Shown here: one piece after another, positions 9,091 through 16,897 of the stretch
Layout of the letters: each line of letters begins with the position of its first letter
Numbering within the stretch: the first letter of the stretch is position 1
NCBI GenBank assembly: GCA_027459785.1
Contig: DAIDGU010000013.1
Coordinates: forward strand, 1 to 64,000
From: Ktedonobacteria bacterium
GTDB taxonomy: Bacteria > Chloroflexota > Ktedonobacteria > Ktedonobacterales > JACDGC01
Direction of reading: 5' to 3'
DNA: 64,000 nucleotides
Made by a program: the position numbers and the translations under genes
Notes under the pieces: generated by a model
Database searches by the model: none
What the model was told of the DNA's origin: nothing
The model's input: only the letters and a program-made list of their open reading frames with translations

Positions 9091-10068
9091 TCACGCCTTC
9101 ACCCAGATAGGCATCTCGTCGTGGTCGATGCCGAAGTGGTGTGCCAACTCATGCAACAGCGTCGCGCGCACCTGCTGTTCAATCCGCGCTGGCGTGAAGA
9201 AGCAGTGGCGTTCGATTGGTCCCTGAAAGAGCGTGATGCGTTCCGGCACGCCGGCATGGAAGGCGCCTTGTTGCGTCAGCGGCACGCCTTCATAGAGGCC
9301 GTAGAGCGTCCAGCCCGGCTTGGTGCCGGTGCGGCGCAAGACCTCGATGCTCGGCTCGTCCTCGATGAAGACCGTCATATTGCCCATCTGCTGCGCGTAT
9401 TCCGGCGGCAGATCGTCCAGCGCTTCCTGCACCAACTCCTCGAAGTTCGACAGGGTATGCGCTGTATGGGCCGCGCGCTGTGCCGCCCGCGCGGCGGTCG
9501 CTTTTTCGGCGGCGCGTTCCGCTCGCACCAGCGTATCGACCGGCCCCTGGCGCAGTAACAAGATGCCGGCGACGCCGGCGACCAGCAACGCGATGATCAG
9601 GGCGATGGCCCCATTCACCGGATTCGTACTCTGCATGGCGATGCCGACGAAGGCGAAGATGATGAGGCCCAGCGTCAAGCCGAAGAAGATCGCCATGCCG
9701 TTCGGATCGCTGGTCGTTGGTCCGGCATGCACGGCGGGGGTATACGCGGGGATGCCCAGGCCGCCCGGCATGGGAAAGGGCTGCGCGCCAGGCGCGACAC
9801 CGTCACGCGCTGGTTGGCCAAAGATGCCGCCCCCATAGGTGCGGTCATACTCCGCCCGCCGAGCGGGATCGCTGAGCGCCGCGTGAGCCTCGGTTAGCAG
9901 GCGCATGCGCCGTTCGGCTTGTTCGCGCAGGTTGTCGGGAGCCGTGCGGTAGCGGTCGGGATGCCACAGCTTCGCCAGCCGCCAGAAGGCGCGGCGCACC
10001 TCATCCGCGGATGCGCTGGGCGCGACACCCAGGATGCCGTAATAATCACGCTGCGTGGTTGTCGCCAT
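9091..10068 (-). CDS. J-domain / zincin metallopeptidase fusion membrane protein
   Basis: The 325-residue product starts with a DnaJ domain (DYYGILGV, HPD at 36-38). Two membrane segments (MAIFFGLTLGLIIFAFVGIAM and AIALIIALLVAGVAGILLL, about 125-180) follow. The C-terminal domain resembles the minimal zincin/PF06262 family and contains HELAHHFGIDHDEMP, an HExxH plus third-ligand motif (HExxHxxGxxH). J domains recruit and stimulate Hsp70. The fusion suggests an Hsp70-coupled, membrane-anchored peptidase, which is inference. A TATAAT-like -10 (minus strand, 10113-10118) lies upstream. It shows no operon partner. Confidence 0.8.
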   Translation of the reverse strand: MATTTQRDYYGILGVAPSASADEVRRAFWRLAKLWHPDRYRTAPDNLREQAERRMRLLTEAHAALSDPARRAEYDRTYGGGIFGQPARDGVAPGAQPFPMPGGLGIPAYTPAVHAGPTTSDPNGMAIFFGLTLGLIIFAFVGIAMQSTNPVNGAIALIIALLVAGVAGILLLRQGPVDTLVRAERAAEKATAARAAQRAAHTAHTLSNFEELVQEALDDLPPEYAQQMGNMTVFIEDEPSIEVLRRTGTKPGWTLYGLYEGVPLTQQGAFHAGVPERITLFQGPIERHCFFTPARIEQQVRATLLHELAHHFGIDHDEMPIWVKA

Positions 10069-10175
10069 ACCTGCATCAACCTTCCGAACAGGAAAGCACT
10101 TTATTCCCTATAATTATATCCCATTGTCGCGCACCAACGACAACTGCCCGCAAAGTTCCCATATACCACCCATTT

Positions 10176-11999
10176 TTATTCACCGCCGCCGTCGCCGCCC
10201 TCCGGCGGATTGAGCAGGTCGCTGGCGCTGATGCCCGGCGATGAGGGGCCGCTGGGTGGCGTCGCCATCAGGGAGCCACTGGCACGGTTGGGGGCGGCGG
10301 CCAGGTACACTTGTTCGGCCACCTGGCGGATCTCCAACATCAGTTGGCGCAGCCCGTTGACCTCGTTATCCACCTGGCGCATTGAGCGCGAGGAAATACC
10401 CAGTTGATCTTCCAATTCCTTCGCGTCGCGGATTTGTTGGGCCACCGCCTCCGTCATCTGCATGATCAAGCTCCAGACCTCGCGCAGCTTCGCCTGCGTC
10501 GTGGGATCGTTACTCATATGTCCCATGTGTGCATCCGCTGGCAGGGGTGCGCTGGCGAGAGATGGCGCGGCAGCCGGCAGGTCTTCGGGGCCAAGCTCGG
10601 TGTCGTCATTGATCGCGTCGAGTTGGATGGTGACGCCCGGCAGCACCTGCTGCCTTTCGGGCGCGGCGAGGGGTTTGGGCGTTTCGATGTGCGAGTGCGC
10701 GCTCACCTCCGCCGGCAACAGGGTGCTGAGTTCGGTCAGACATTTGTCAATAATGCGATTCAGCGTTTCCGCCGTGCCAAAGACATGATCCGCTTTCGCG
10801 CGCAAGCGGCCAATGGTTCCCAGCGTCGAAGCGATGGTCGCCTGGGTAGTATAGGTTTGTTCTGCTGCTTTGGTCAACCGGTTGCCGGAATCCACGGTGA
10901 GATCGCGCACACGCTCGAAGCGGCCCTGGATCGATTGTTGGGCGCGCTGTAACGTGACGTTGACGCTGCGCAACAGGTTGCCCATCGCGCTCGGCGTCAT
11001 CGGCATGTTCGCCAGCGAAGGCACGCCCGCCGTGCCGCCCTCAGCCATCTGGCCGGCCACATCCATCAGGCGCGTGAGGTCATCGACGACATTGATGCTG
11101 GCATGTTCCGTTTCAGCGACGGAGCCGAGTTGTTGCGCCAAGAGGTTAAAGGCATCGGCGACGGGCTTCAGATCGCCTTCCATGATGCCGATGCGCGTCG
11201 TATAGTTGCGGGTCGAAAGCGCGATCAGACTGGTTGAGATCATGCCGACCTGTTCGCGCAGCCGGTGCGCCTGCTCATCCACCGAACGGCGTAGCCCGTC
11301 ATATTGCGTGGCGATGAACTCCTCGCGGCGTGCCTGGTTGAGTTCCGCCGTATAGTCCTTGATGAAGTGCGCCACCTGCCAGGCCATCATGCCGGCCAGA
11401 GCTTGCAGCCCCAGCGATGTGACTGCCAGCAGATAAATCTGGGGATCGGCGATATCGGGCGTTTTGATCAGGAACAGATCCAGGAAGAAGACGACGGCAC
11501 TGAAGGCGGTGGTGCCGACACTCACGAGTAACACGACTTCCGGCTCGAATAATAGGCCGGCGGTGAAGATGGTCAAGAGGAAGGGGAAGCTCGCCAGCCC
11601 CACCGGCAGCACTTGCGCCGGATGCCACAGGATCTGCCCGACCATGCCTGCGGCGGTGACAAGGGCGCTGCTGCCGACCAGCACGCGCTGGGCCAGATGA
11701 GCGTCACCGGCGATGTTGCGCAGCCAAGCGAAGCCAAAGAGCAGCAGCCCGACGATGACGATGCCCAGCGCCACCGGCTGGAAGGCCGGCCAGACCGTGA
11801 GCGGCGCGCCCATCAGCAGCAACGCCACTTGCAAGAACAGGAGCTGACCGACCACGCGACTACGGCGCGGTTGGCGCTGCCCAAAGTCATCCAACTCGCG
11901 CTGGATGATGCTGGTGATGGTGCGGCGTTGCGGATCGCCCGCCTCCCCTGTCGCGCCTAACGGCACGCTCGGTTTGCGGAATTGTGTCGATTGCGTCAT
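10176..11999 (-). CDS. six-TM sensor-like protein with cytoplasmic coiled coil
   Basis: The 607-residue product has a basic N-terminus and about six membrane helices (residues 50-230), like a 7TM/MASE-type input module. A cytoplasmic region follows with a HAMP-like stretch (LIALSTRNYTTRIGIMEGDLKPVADAFNLL). Long helices resemble chemoreceptor signalling helices, but the conserved MCP hairpin tip is absent. The C-terminus is Pro/Ser-rich. ATG 11999 is chosen because GGAGG lies 5 nt upstream; longer in-frame extensions lack one. A TTGCCA/TACAAT promoter precedes it. It may be a degenerate signal transducer. The partner is unknown. Confidence 0.65.
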   Translation of the reverse strand: MTQSTQFRKPSVPLGATGEAGDPQRRTITSIIQRELDDFGQRQPRRSRVVGQLLFLQVALLLMGAPLTVWPAFQPVALGIVIVGLLLFGFAWLRNIAGDAHLAQRVLVGSSALVTAAGMVGQILWHPAQVLPVGLASFPFLLTIFTAGLLFEPEVVLLVSVGTTAFSAVVFFLDLFLIKTPDIADPQIYLLAVTSLGLQALAGMMAWQVAHFIKDYTAELNQARREEFIATQYDGLRRSVDEQAHRLREQVGMISTSLIALSTRNYTTRIGIMEGDLKPVADAFNLLAQQLGSVAETEHASINVVDDLTRLMDVAGQMAEGGTAGVPSLANMPMTPSAMGNLLRSVNVTLQRAQQSIQGRFERVRDLTVDSGNRLTKAAEQTYTTQATIASTLGTIGRLRAKADHVFGTAETLNRIIDKCLTELSTLLPAEVSAHSHIETPKPLAAPERQQVLPGVTIQLDAINDDTELGPEDLPAAAPSLASAPLPADAHMGHMSNDPTTQAKLREVWSLIMQMTEAVAQQIRDAKELEDQLGISSRSMRQVDNEVNGLRQLMLEIRQVAEQVYLAAAPNRASGSLMATPPSGPSSPGISASDLLNPPEGGDGGGE

Positions 12000-12087
12000 C
12001 ACGTCCTCCGTCACTCGCGGCAATGGCTTTGCGCCCGTTGCCAGCCAAGCTACCAGCATTGGTGTAAAGGTATTTTTCAGCTTGGGT

Positions 12088-12116
12088 ATTGTACGTCACG
12101 CGCCGATCCCTGGCAA
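12088..12116 (-). promoter_or_regulatory. promoter for the six-TM sensor-like gene
   Basis: On the minus strand, TTGCCA (12111-12116) and TACAAT (12088-12093) are separated by 17 bp, about 90 nt upstream of the chosen ATG. Confidence 0.6.
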
Positions 12117-12261
12117 GGAATGAGGGAGTGCTAGTACATCCGGCCCGTAGACCACCCGTTCAATGCGCCCGCCCAATGGAGTGCGTGCCAGCACACACGC
12201 CATCCGGCACCGCATCTGCGCTATTTTCTGGTAATAGCTTGACCCAGGAAAGGAAAAAACG

Positions 12262-12468
12262 ATGTCGCAACCCGAAGAAGAACAACCTCAGCACCGCGAC
12301 CTCAAAGAGTTCAACGAACTGCGCATCAAAAGCGACCACCACGAAGACCTGAGCGTGATCGGCCTCGAAGGCGAACTCAGAGAACCGATCACACCGGCCC
12401 CCGACTGGCACGAAGAACTGGCGCAGGCGGAGGCCGAAGCTCAAAAGAGTGATGAAAACACTCCATAA
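12262..12468 (+). CDS. small acidic protein, function unknown
   Basis: The 68-residue soluble product is rich in Glu/Asp and predicted to be largely disordered or helical (PEEEQPQHRDLKEFNELRIK at the start). It has no Cys and no membrane segment. A strong purine-rich ribosome site (AGGAAAGGA) precedes the ATG, which supports translation. The gene ends 6 nt before the convergent TPR gene. The family is not recognised. Confidence 0.55.
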   Translation: MSQPEEEQPQHRDLKEFNELRIKSDHHEDLSVIGLEGELREPITPAPDWHEELAQAEAEAQKSDENTP

Positions 12469-12474
12469 TGGGTG

Positions 12475-13824
12475 TCAGGTGGTGCCGGTGAGATCGGCGA
12501 CGCGCGCGGCTTGCAGCGCGGCTTCGGTGGTGTCGCCGAGCGCCGCTGCCCAGGCGGCGAGGTTCGCGTGGGCCGTCACGTCGGCGGGTGCGCGGGCCAG
12601 CGCCAATTGCGCCAGCGCCAGCGCGGCGGTGGGTTGACCGTTTTGCCAGGCCCATTGTGCCGCCACGTCGGCGGCAGCCGCGTTTTGCGGAGCGGCGGCG
12701 CGTAATCGCGCGAAGACCCACGCCGCGCGCCCGTCGTCGCGCCCCAGGCGTGTCTGCACGTAGAAGCGCCCCAGCGCCAGCCATGCCACCAGGCGATCCG
12801 CCGGCGCGGCGGTGGTAGCGATCTGCCAGCGTGCAGCCGCCTCCGCAGCCAGATCCCCCGCCGGCACAGCGATTGCAGCCATGATGTGCCATAGCGCCGG
12901 GGTGGGCGTGTGCTGGTGCAGCCACGCGCTGAGGGTGCGCACGGCACCAGCCGGATCGCCCTGCTGGGCTTGCAGCAAGGCCGCCAGGCCAACGGTGACG
13001 GCAGCGTCGGGTGCCAGGCGCACGGCTTGCGCCAGCATGCGCTGCGCTCCCGTGGCGTCGCCACTGCCCCACAGCGCCCAGGCCAGGTAGGCCGCGCCCA
13101 CGCCATAGCGCGGCTGCGCCGCCAACGCCGCGCGCAGGGGCGCGCTGGCCAGCCGAGGCCAGCCCTGCGCCAGATCAGCATATCCCAGCGCGGCTTCATC
13201 CGCCGCAGTGCCTTGCCAGCCCCGCGCCACCGCCAGATACGCCGCCGTGTGTGTCGCCGCCGGCAGCGTGGCGAAGATGGTCAGGGCCGTCGCCGCCTGC
13301 CCCAGATGCAGCCAGGCCACCGCCTGGGCCAAGCGCACTGCCGCGCTGGGCTGCGCCACCGCTGCCGCGTCACGCAGCGCCTGCTCCGGCTGGCCCGCCG
13401 CCAGGTCGTGCGTCACCAGCAATGTTACGGCGTGCTGGGCGGCGTCAGCGGGCGCGAGGGTACTGGCGCGTCGCCAGGCGCGTGCCGCGTCGTCCGGCTG
13501 CCCCTGTGCGGCGGCGATCTGGCCGGTCAGCAGCCACACCGCTGCGTCTGCCGGTGCCAGTGCTGTTGCCCGCCGCACCAACGCGGCAGCCAGCGCGTAG
13601 CGCCCCTGCTGATAGCGGATCTGCGCGCTGGCGAGGGGCGGCGTCGGATCGTCCGGCGCGAGGTCAGCGGCCTCGTGATACCACACGAGCGCCCGGTTCC
13701 ACGCGCCCTGCGCTTCGGCGCTTCGCGCCAGCGCCACATATCCCGCCGCCGTCGGGTGTTGCGCCGCCAGCCCCGCCAGCGCGCCCAGCACCAGCGCCAT
13801 ACCGATGATTCGTCCCATTTGCAC
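12475..13824 (-). CDS. TPR-repeat protein with N-terminal signal
   Basis: The 449-residue product begins with a signal peptide or anchor (IIGMALVLGALAGLAAQHP). It continues as Ala-rich tetratricopeptide repeats to the end, for example AQGAWNRALVWYHEAADLAPDDP and LVRRATALAPADAAVWLLTGQIAAAQG. At least eight TPR units can be seen. It is probably an exported scaffold. The GTG start at 13824 has AAGGA about 5 nt upstream, with ATG 13818 as the alternative. It follows ribD in the same direction across a short gap. Confidence 0.75.
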   Translation of the reverse strand: MQMGRIIGMALVLGALAGLAAQHPTAAGYVALARSAEAQGAWNRALVWYHEAADLAPDDPTPPLASAQIRYQQGRYALAAALVRRATALAPADAAVWLLTGQIAAAQGQPDDAARAWRRASTLAPADAAQHAVTLLVTHDLAAGQPEQALRDAAAVAQPSAAVRLAQAVAWLHLGQAATALTIFATLPAATHTAAYLAVARGWQGTAADEAALGYADLAQGWPRLASAPLRAALAAQPRYGVGAAYLAWALWGSGDATGAQRMLAQAVRLAPDAAVTVGLAALLQAQQGDPAGAVRTLSAWLHQHTPTPALWHIMAAIAVPAGDLAAEAAARWQIATTAAPADRLVAWLALGRFYVQTRLGRDDGRAAWVFARLRAAAPQNAAAADVAAQWAWQNGQPTAALALAQLALARAPADVTAHANLAAWAAALGDTTEAALQAARVADLTGTT

Positions 13825-13847
13825 CGCATCCTTGCGCTATACCTCTG

Positions 13848-14963
13848 CTAGCTGTCGCCTTCCAGCATAACGTCCGCGCCCACGCGCGTCACCGTCACCC
13901 ACTGCCAGCGCCAGGCGGCGGCGAGGTCCGCCACGCCGGGGTCGCCCACCGCGCCGGGGGCGGCAGCGCCGCCGATGAGCAACGGCGCGACGAAGGCGAC
14001 GACGCGCTGCACCAGATTCGCCGCGACCGCCGCTCCCAGCAGCGTCCCCCCGCCCTCGATCAGCGCCGTCAGGCAGCCGCGCGCGCCCAGCGTGTCCCAC
14101 AATGCGCCGAGATCGACGCGCCCCGCAGACGTCGCCGGCAACATGACGATCTCCGCGCCACGCGCAAGCATCTGCTCTCGCCAAGCGAGGGAGGCATGGT
14201 CGGTGGTGGCGACCAGCGTGTGGCCGGGCGTCGTGGGCGCGAGCATGCGTGCCGTGGCCGGCAGCCGCCCTTGCGAATCCACCACCACGCGCAGGGGGTG
14301 GCGGACCAGCTCCGGCGGCAGATCGGGCAGGCGCGTCGTCAGCAGCGGATCATCGGTGCGCGCGGTCGTGCTGCCGACGATGATGGCATCGCTGGCCTGG
14401 CGCAGTCGATGGCCTGCCAGCCGGGCGGCGGAGCCGGTGATCCACTGCGATTGCCCGGTGCGCGTGGCGATCTTGCCGTCGAGGCTCATGGCAAGCTTGG
14501 CGATGCCCAGCGGGCGCTGCGTGGCGAGCCAATGCGCGAAAGGCGCGACCAGTCGTGCCGCCACCGGCGACCTCAGCCCAACCGTCACGGTGATCCCCGC
14601 CGCCTGAAGCTCGGCCACGCCCCCGCCCGCCACGCGGGGATGCGGGTCCAGCACGGCCACTTGCACGGCGCGGAGGCCGGCGGCGATGATCGCAGCGGTG
14701 CAAGGCGGCGTGCGGCCTTGGAAATTATGCGGCTCCAAGGTGACGTACATGGTTGCGTCGCGCGCCGCTGCGCCGGCCTGGCGCAGTGCCACGATCTCCG
14801 CGTGCGGCCCGCCGGGCGGCTGGGTTGCGCCCTGGCCCACGATGGTGCCGTCGCGCACGATCACCGCGCCCACCGGCGGATTCGGGCTGCTGAAGCCGCG
14901 CGCGCTGGCGGCCAGTTCCAGCGCCAGGTCCATAAAGACTTCTTCAGGCGTGGGCGCGCTCAA
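13848..14963 (-). CDS. ribD: riboflavin biosynthesis deaminase/reductase RibD
   Basis: This 371-residue bifunctional enzyme carries out steps two and three of riboflavin synthesis. The N-terminal deaminase has HAE (54-56) and GRTPPC (83-88, Cys88). The C-terminal NADPH reductase has KLAMSLDGKIATRTGQSQWITG and EGGGTLLGA. The usual EPC Zn ligand reads EPH (His79), an uncommon Cys-to-His change that could still bind zinc. The ATG overlaps the stop of the preceding small gene, so translation is coupled. No ribBA, ribE or ribH gene is in the window, so the rest of the pathway must lie elsewhere. Confidence 0.88.
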   Translation of the reverse strand: MSAPTPEEVFMDLALELAASARGFSSPNPPVGAVIVRDGTIVGQGATQPPGGPHAEIVALRQAGAAARDATMYVTLEPHNFQGRTPPCTAAIIAAGLRAVQVAVLDPHPRVAGGGVAELQAAGITVTVGLRSPVAARLVAPFAHWLATQRPLGIAKLAMSLDGKIATRTGQSQWITGSAARLAGHRLRQASDAIIVGSTTARTDDPLLTTRLPDLPPELVRHPLRVVVDSQGRLPATARMLAPTTPGHTLVATTDHASLAWREQMLARGAEIVMLPATSAGRVDLGALWDTLGARGCLTALIEGGGTLLGAAVAANLVQRVVAFVAPLLIGGAAAPGAVGDPGVADLAAAWRWQWVTVTRVGADVMLEGDS

Positions 14964-15262
14964 AGCTGCTCGTCCTCGTCCTCGAAAAACAGGCGCCCGT
15001 GGCCATAGACGACGTCATCGTCCGGCTCCTTGCCCGGCACCGCGCCATCCGCGAAATAGTGCCACAGGTGCAGCCGTTGCAATTCCTGGCGCGCCTCGAA
15101 CCCGAACAGGGAGCGATCGATGCCGCGCCCCGCGCGCAGTACCAGCCCCCGCAACTCCTCGATGCATTCCGCCTTCACGCTAGGGTCGCTCTCGAAGGGG
15201 ATATGCTGGGCGAGCAATTCAATCGCCTGGCGTTGCAGCCAGACCTCCTGCGGTTCCGCCAT
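14960..15262 (-). CDS. conserved-looking 100-residue protein of unknown function
   Basis: The soluble 100-residue product (starting MAEPQEVWLQRQAIELLAQH) has alpha-helical character and an acidic C-terminus (FFEDEDEQL). AGGAG lies 7 nt before the ATG. The stop codon overlaps the ribD start by 4 bp, and murA lies 44 nt upstream on the same strand. It is therefore part of a murA-orf-ribD transcription unit. I cannot assign a family. Confidence 0.65.
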   Translation of the reverse strand: MAEPQEVWLQRQAIELLAQHIPFESDPSVKAECIEELRGLVLRAGRGIDRSLFGFEARQELQRLHLWHYFADGAVPGKEPDDDVVYGHGRLFFEDEDEQL

Positions 15263-15280
15263 TTCATCGCTCCTCGCACG

Positions 15281-15299
15281 CCCCGCCTTCGCGGCGGGG
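15281..15299. terminator. GC hairpin between murA and the next gene
   Basis: CCCCGCC-TTCGC-GGCGGGG is a perfect 7-bp stem with a 5-nt loop. There is no U-tract, so it may attenuate, terminate weakly or stabilise mRNA inside the operon. Confidence 0.45.
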
Positions 15300-15306
15300 G
15301 ATGGGG

Positions 15307-16683
15307 CTACACGTCGTCCGGCACGGGCGCGGCCTGGCTAAATTTCTCGATGCGTGCGCCCAGCGCCTTGAGCTTGGCGTCGAGTTGTTCGTAGCCGCGC
15401 TCGATGTGCTCGATGCCATACACCGTTGAAACGCCGCTGGCGCAGAGCGCCGCAACGATATACGAGCAGCCGGCGCGAATATCGGGAATATCCAGCGTGG
15501 TGCCGCGCAGCGGTGTGGGGCCGCGCACGATGGCGCTGTGATAGAACTCGCGCTCGCGGAAGCGGCATGGTAGCTCGCCCAGGCACTTCGAGTATAACCC
15601 GATGTCCGCGCCCATCTGGCGCAAGGTGGCCGTGTAGCCGAAGCGGTCCTCGTAAAGCGTCTCATGCACGACGGACATGCCCTGCGCCTGGGTCAGCAGC
15701 ACGGTGAAGGGCTGTTGCCAGTCGGTCATGAAGCCGGGATGCACATCGGTTTCGATGGCGATGCTGCGCGGCGGCCAGGCTCCGCCGCCGAAACGGATGC
15801 CATCGTCTTCCACGCTGAAATCCAGCCCGATGCGATACAGCGTATTCAGGAAGGTCAGCAGGTGATCCTGGTTGGCGTCCAGCAGCTTGACATTGCCGTG
15901 GGTCACATACGCCGCGACGGCCAGCGAGACGGCCTCCATGCGATCCGCCAGGATGCGATGGTCCGCGCCGTGCAGCCGCTCCACGCCCTCGATGACGATC
16001 TTGCGGTCGGTGCGTTGCTCGATGATCGCCCCCATTTTTTGCAAGAACTTGACCAGATCCATGATCTCCGGCTCAATCGCGGCATTTTGGATGATGGTGA
16101 CGCCCTTGGCGAGCGTGGCGGCGATGATCAGGGTTTCCGTCGCGCCGACGCTGGGATAGGGCAGCACCACGGTCGTGCCGCGCAGCCGCGCCACTGAGAA
16201 GTGGTACGCCCCCTCGCGCAACTCCACCTGCGCGCCCATCTGGCGCAAGCCCTCCACGTGGAAGTTCACCGGGCGCGGGCCGATGCGGTCGCCGCCGGGG
16301 AAAGGGATGATCGCCTGGCCGGTGCGGTGCAGCAATGGGCCGGCGGTGAGGATCGCCAGCCGGTTCTTGCGCCCAAATTCCAGCGGGATCGCGCAGTTGG
16401 TGACCTCCGGCGTGCCGATGGTGACGGTGCTATCGTCGTGCCAGTGCATCTGCGTCCCCAGCGAGGCCACGACGGCGCTGGTGATGGCGACATCGCCCAC
16501 GTGACGTGGCGCATTGCGCAGGCGGGTCGGCTCAGCGGACAATAGCGACGCGACGATCATCTTGGTGACGGCATTTTTCGCGCCGCTCAGGCGCACCGCG
16601 CCGGTCAACGGCACGCCGCCATCGATCACATAGTTCGAATAGCGTGGGGGATGAACGACTTCTTCGGCATTAGTAACAACCAC
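15307..16683 (-). CDS. murA: UDP-N-acetylglucosamine 1-carboxyvinyltransferase MurA, Asp-type active site
   Basis: The 458-residue product is an EPSP-synthase-fold enzyme that transfers enolpyruvate from PEP to UDP-GlcNAc, the first committed step of peptidoglycan synthesis. The N-terminal GAKNAVTKMIVASLL and the later SVGATETLIIAATLAKG are typical. The active-site loop reads PGGDRIGPRPVNFH: Asp132 replaces the Cys attacked by fosfomycin, as in mycobacterial and chlamydial MurA. It is somewhat longer than typical MurA and has a divergent C-terminal half, so a MurA paralogue is possible. The GTG start has AGGAG 9 nt upstream. A TTGACG/TATCCT promoter precedes it. Confidence 0.82.
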   Translation of the reverse strand: MVVTNAEEVVHPPRYSNYVIDGGVPLTGAVRLSGAKNAVTKMIVASLLSAEPTRLRNAPRHVGDVAITSAVVASLGTQMHWHDDSTVTIGTPEVTNCAIPLEFGRKNRLAILTAGPLLHRTGQAIIPFPGGDRIGPRPVNFHVEGLRQMGAQVELREGAYHFSVARLRGTTVVLPYPSVGATETLIIAATLAKGVTIIQNAAIEPEIMDLVKFLQKMGAIIEQRTDRKIVIEGVERLHGADHRILADRMEAVSLAVAAYVTHGNVKLLDANQDHLLTFLNTLYRIGLDFSVEDDGIRFGGGAWPPRSIAIETDVHPGFMTDWQQPFTVLLTQAQGMSVVHETLYEDRFGYTATLRQMGADIGLYSKCLGELPCRFREREFYHSAIVRGPTPLRGTTLDIPDIRAGCSYIVAALCASGVSTVYGIEHIERGYEQLDAKLKALGARIEKFSQAAPVPDDV

Positions 16684-16712
16684 GGGGCGTATCTCCTCTC
16701 CTCTGCCCTCTC

Positions 16713-16741
16713 AGGATAGCCTTTTCGTGGTGTGTCGTCAA
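16713..16741 (-). promoter_or_regulatory. murA promoter
   Basis: On the minus strand, TTGACG (16736-16741) and TATCCT (16713-16718) are spaced 17 bp apart, 30 nt before the murA start. Confidence 0.65.
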
Positions 16742-16776
16742 TGGGGGGGCCAGCGCGGGAAATTTCACATTTTGGG

Positions 16777-16806
16777 TTGATTTTCGCTTGACACACGGCA
16801 TACGAT
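16777..16806 (+). promoter_or_regulatory. possible gdh promoter
   Basis: TTGATT (16777-16782) and TACGAT (16801-16806) are spaced 18 bp apart and diverge from the murA promoter. A TTGACA at 16788 lacks a matching -10. Confidence 0.4.
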
Positions 16807-16897
16807 GAAGGGGCAGGTGCCGCTGGCGAGCGGACGCCTGGTGGGGAACGCAATGGGGCGTTCTCTCAGTGTCCTTCACCGTAAGGAAGGTACTTCA

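Noticed and set aside
16788..16793. TTGACA as the gdh -35 box
   Set aside because: No -10 lies at 16-18 bp. TTGATT/TACGAT is the better pair.
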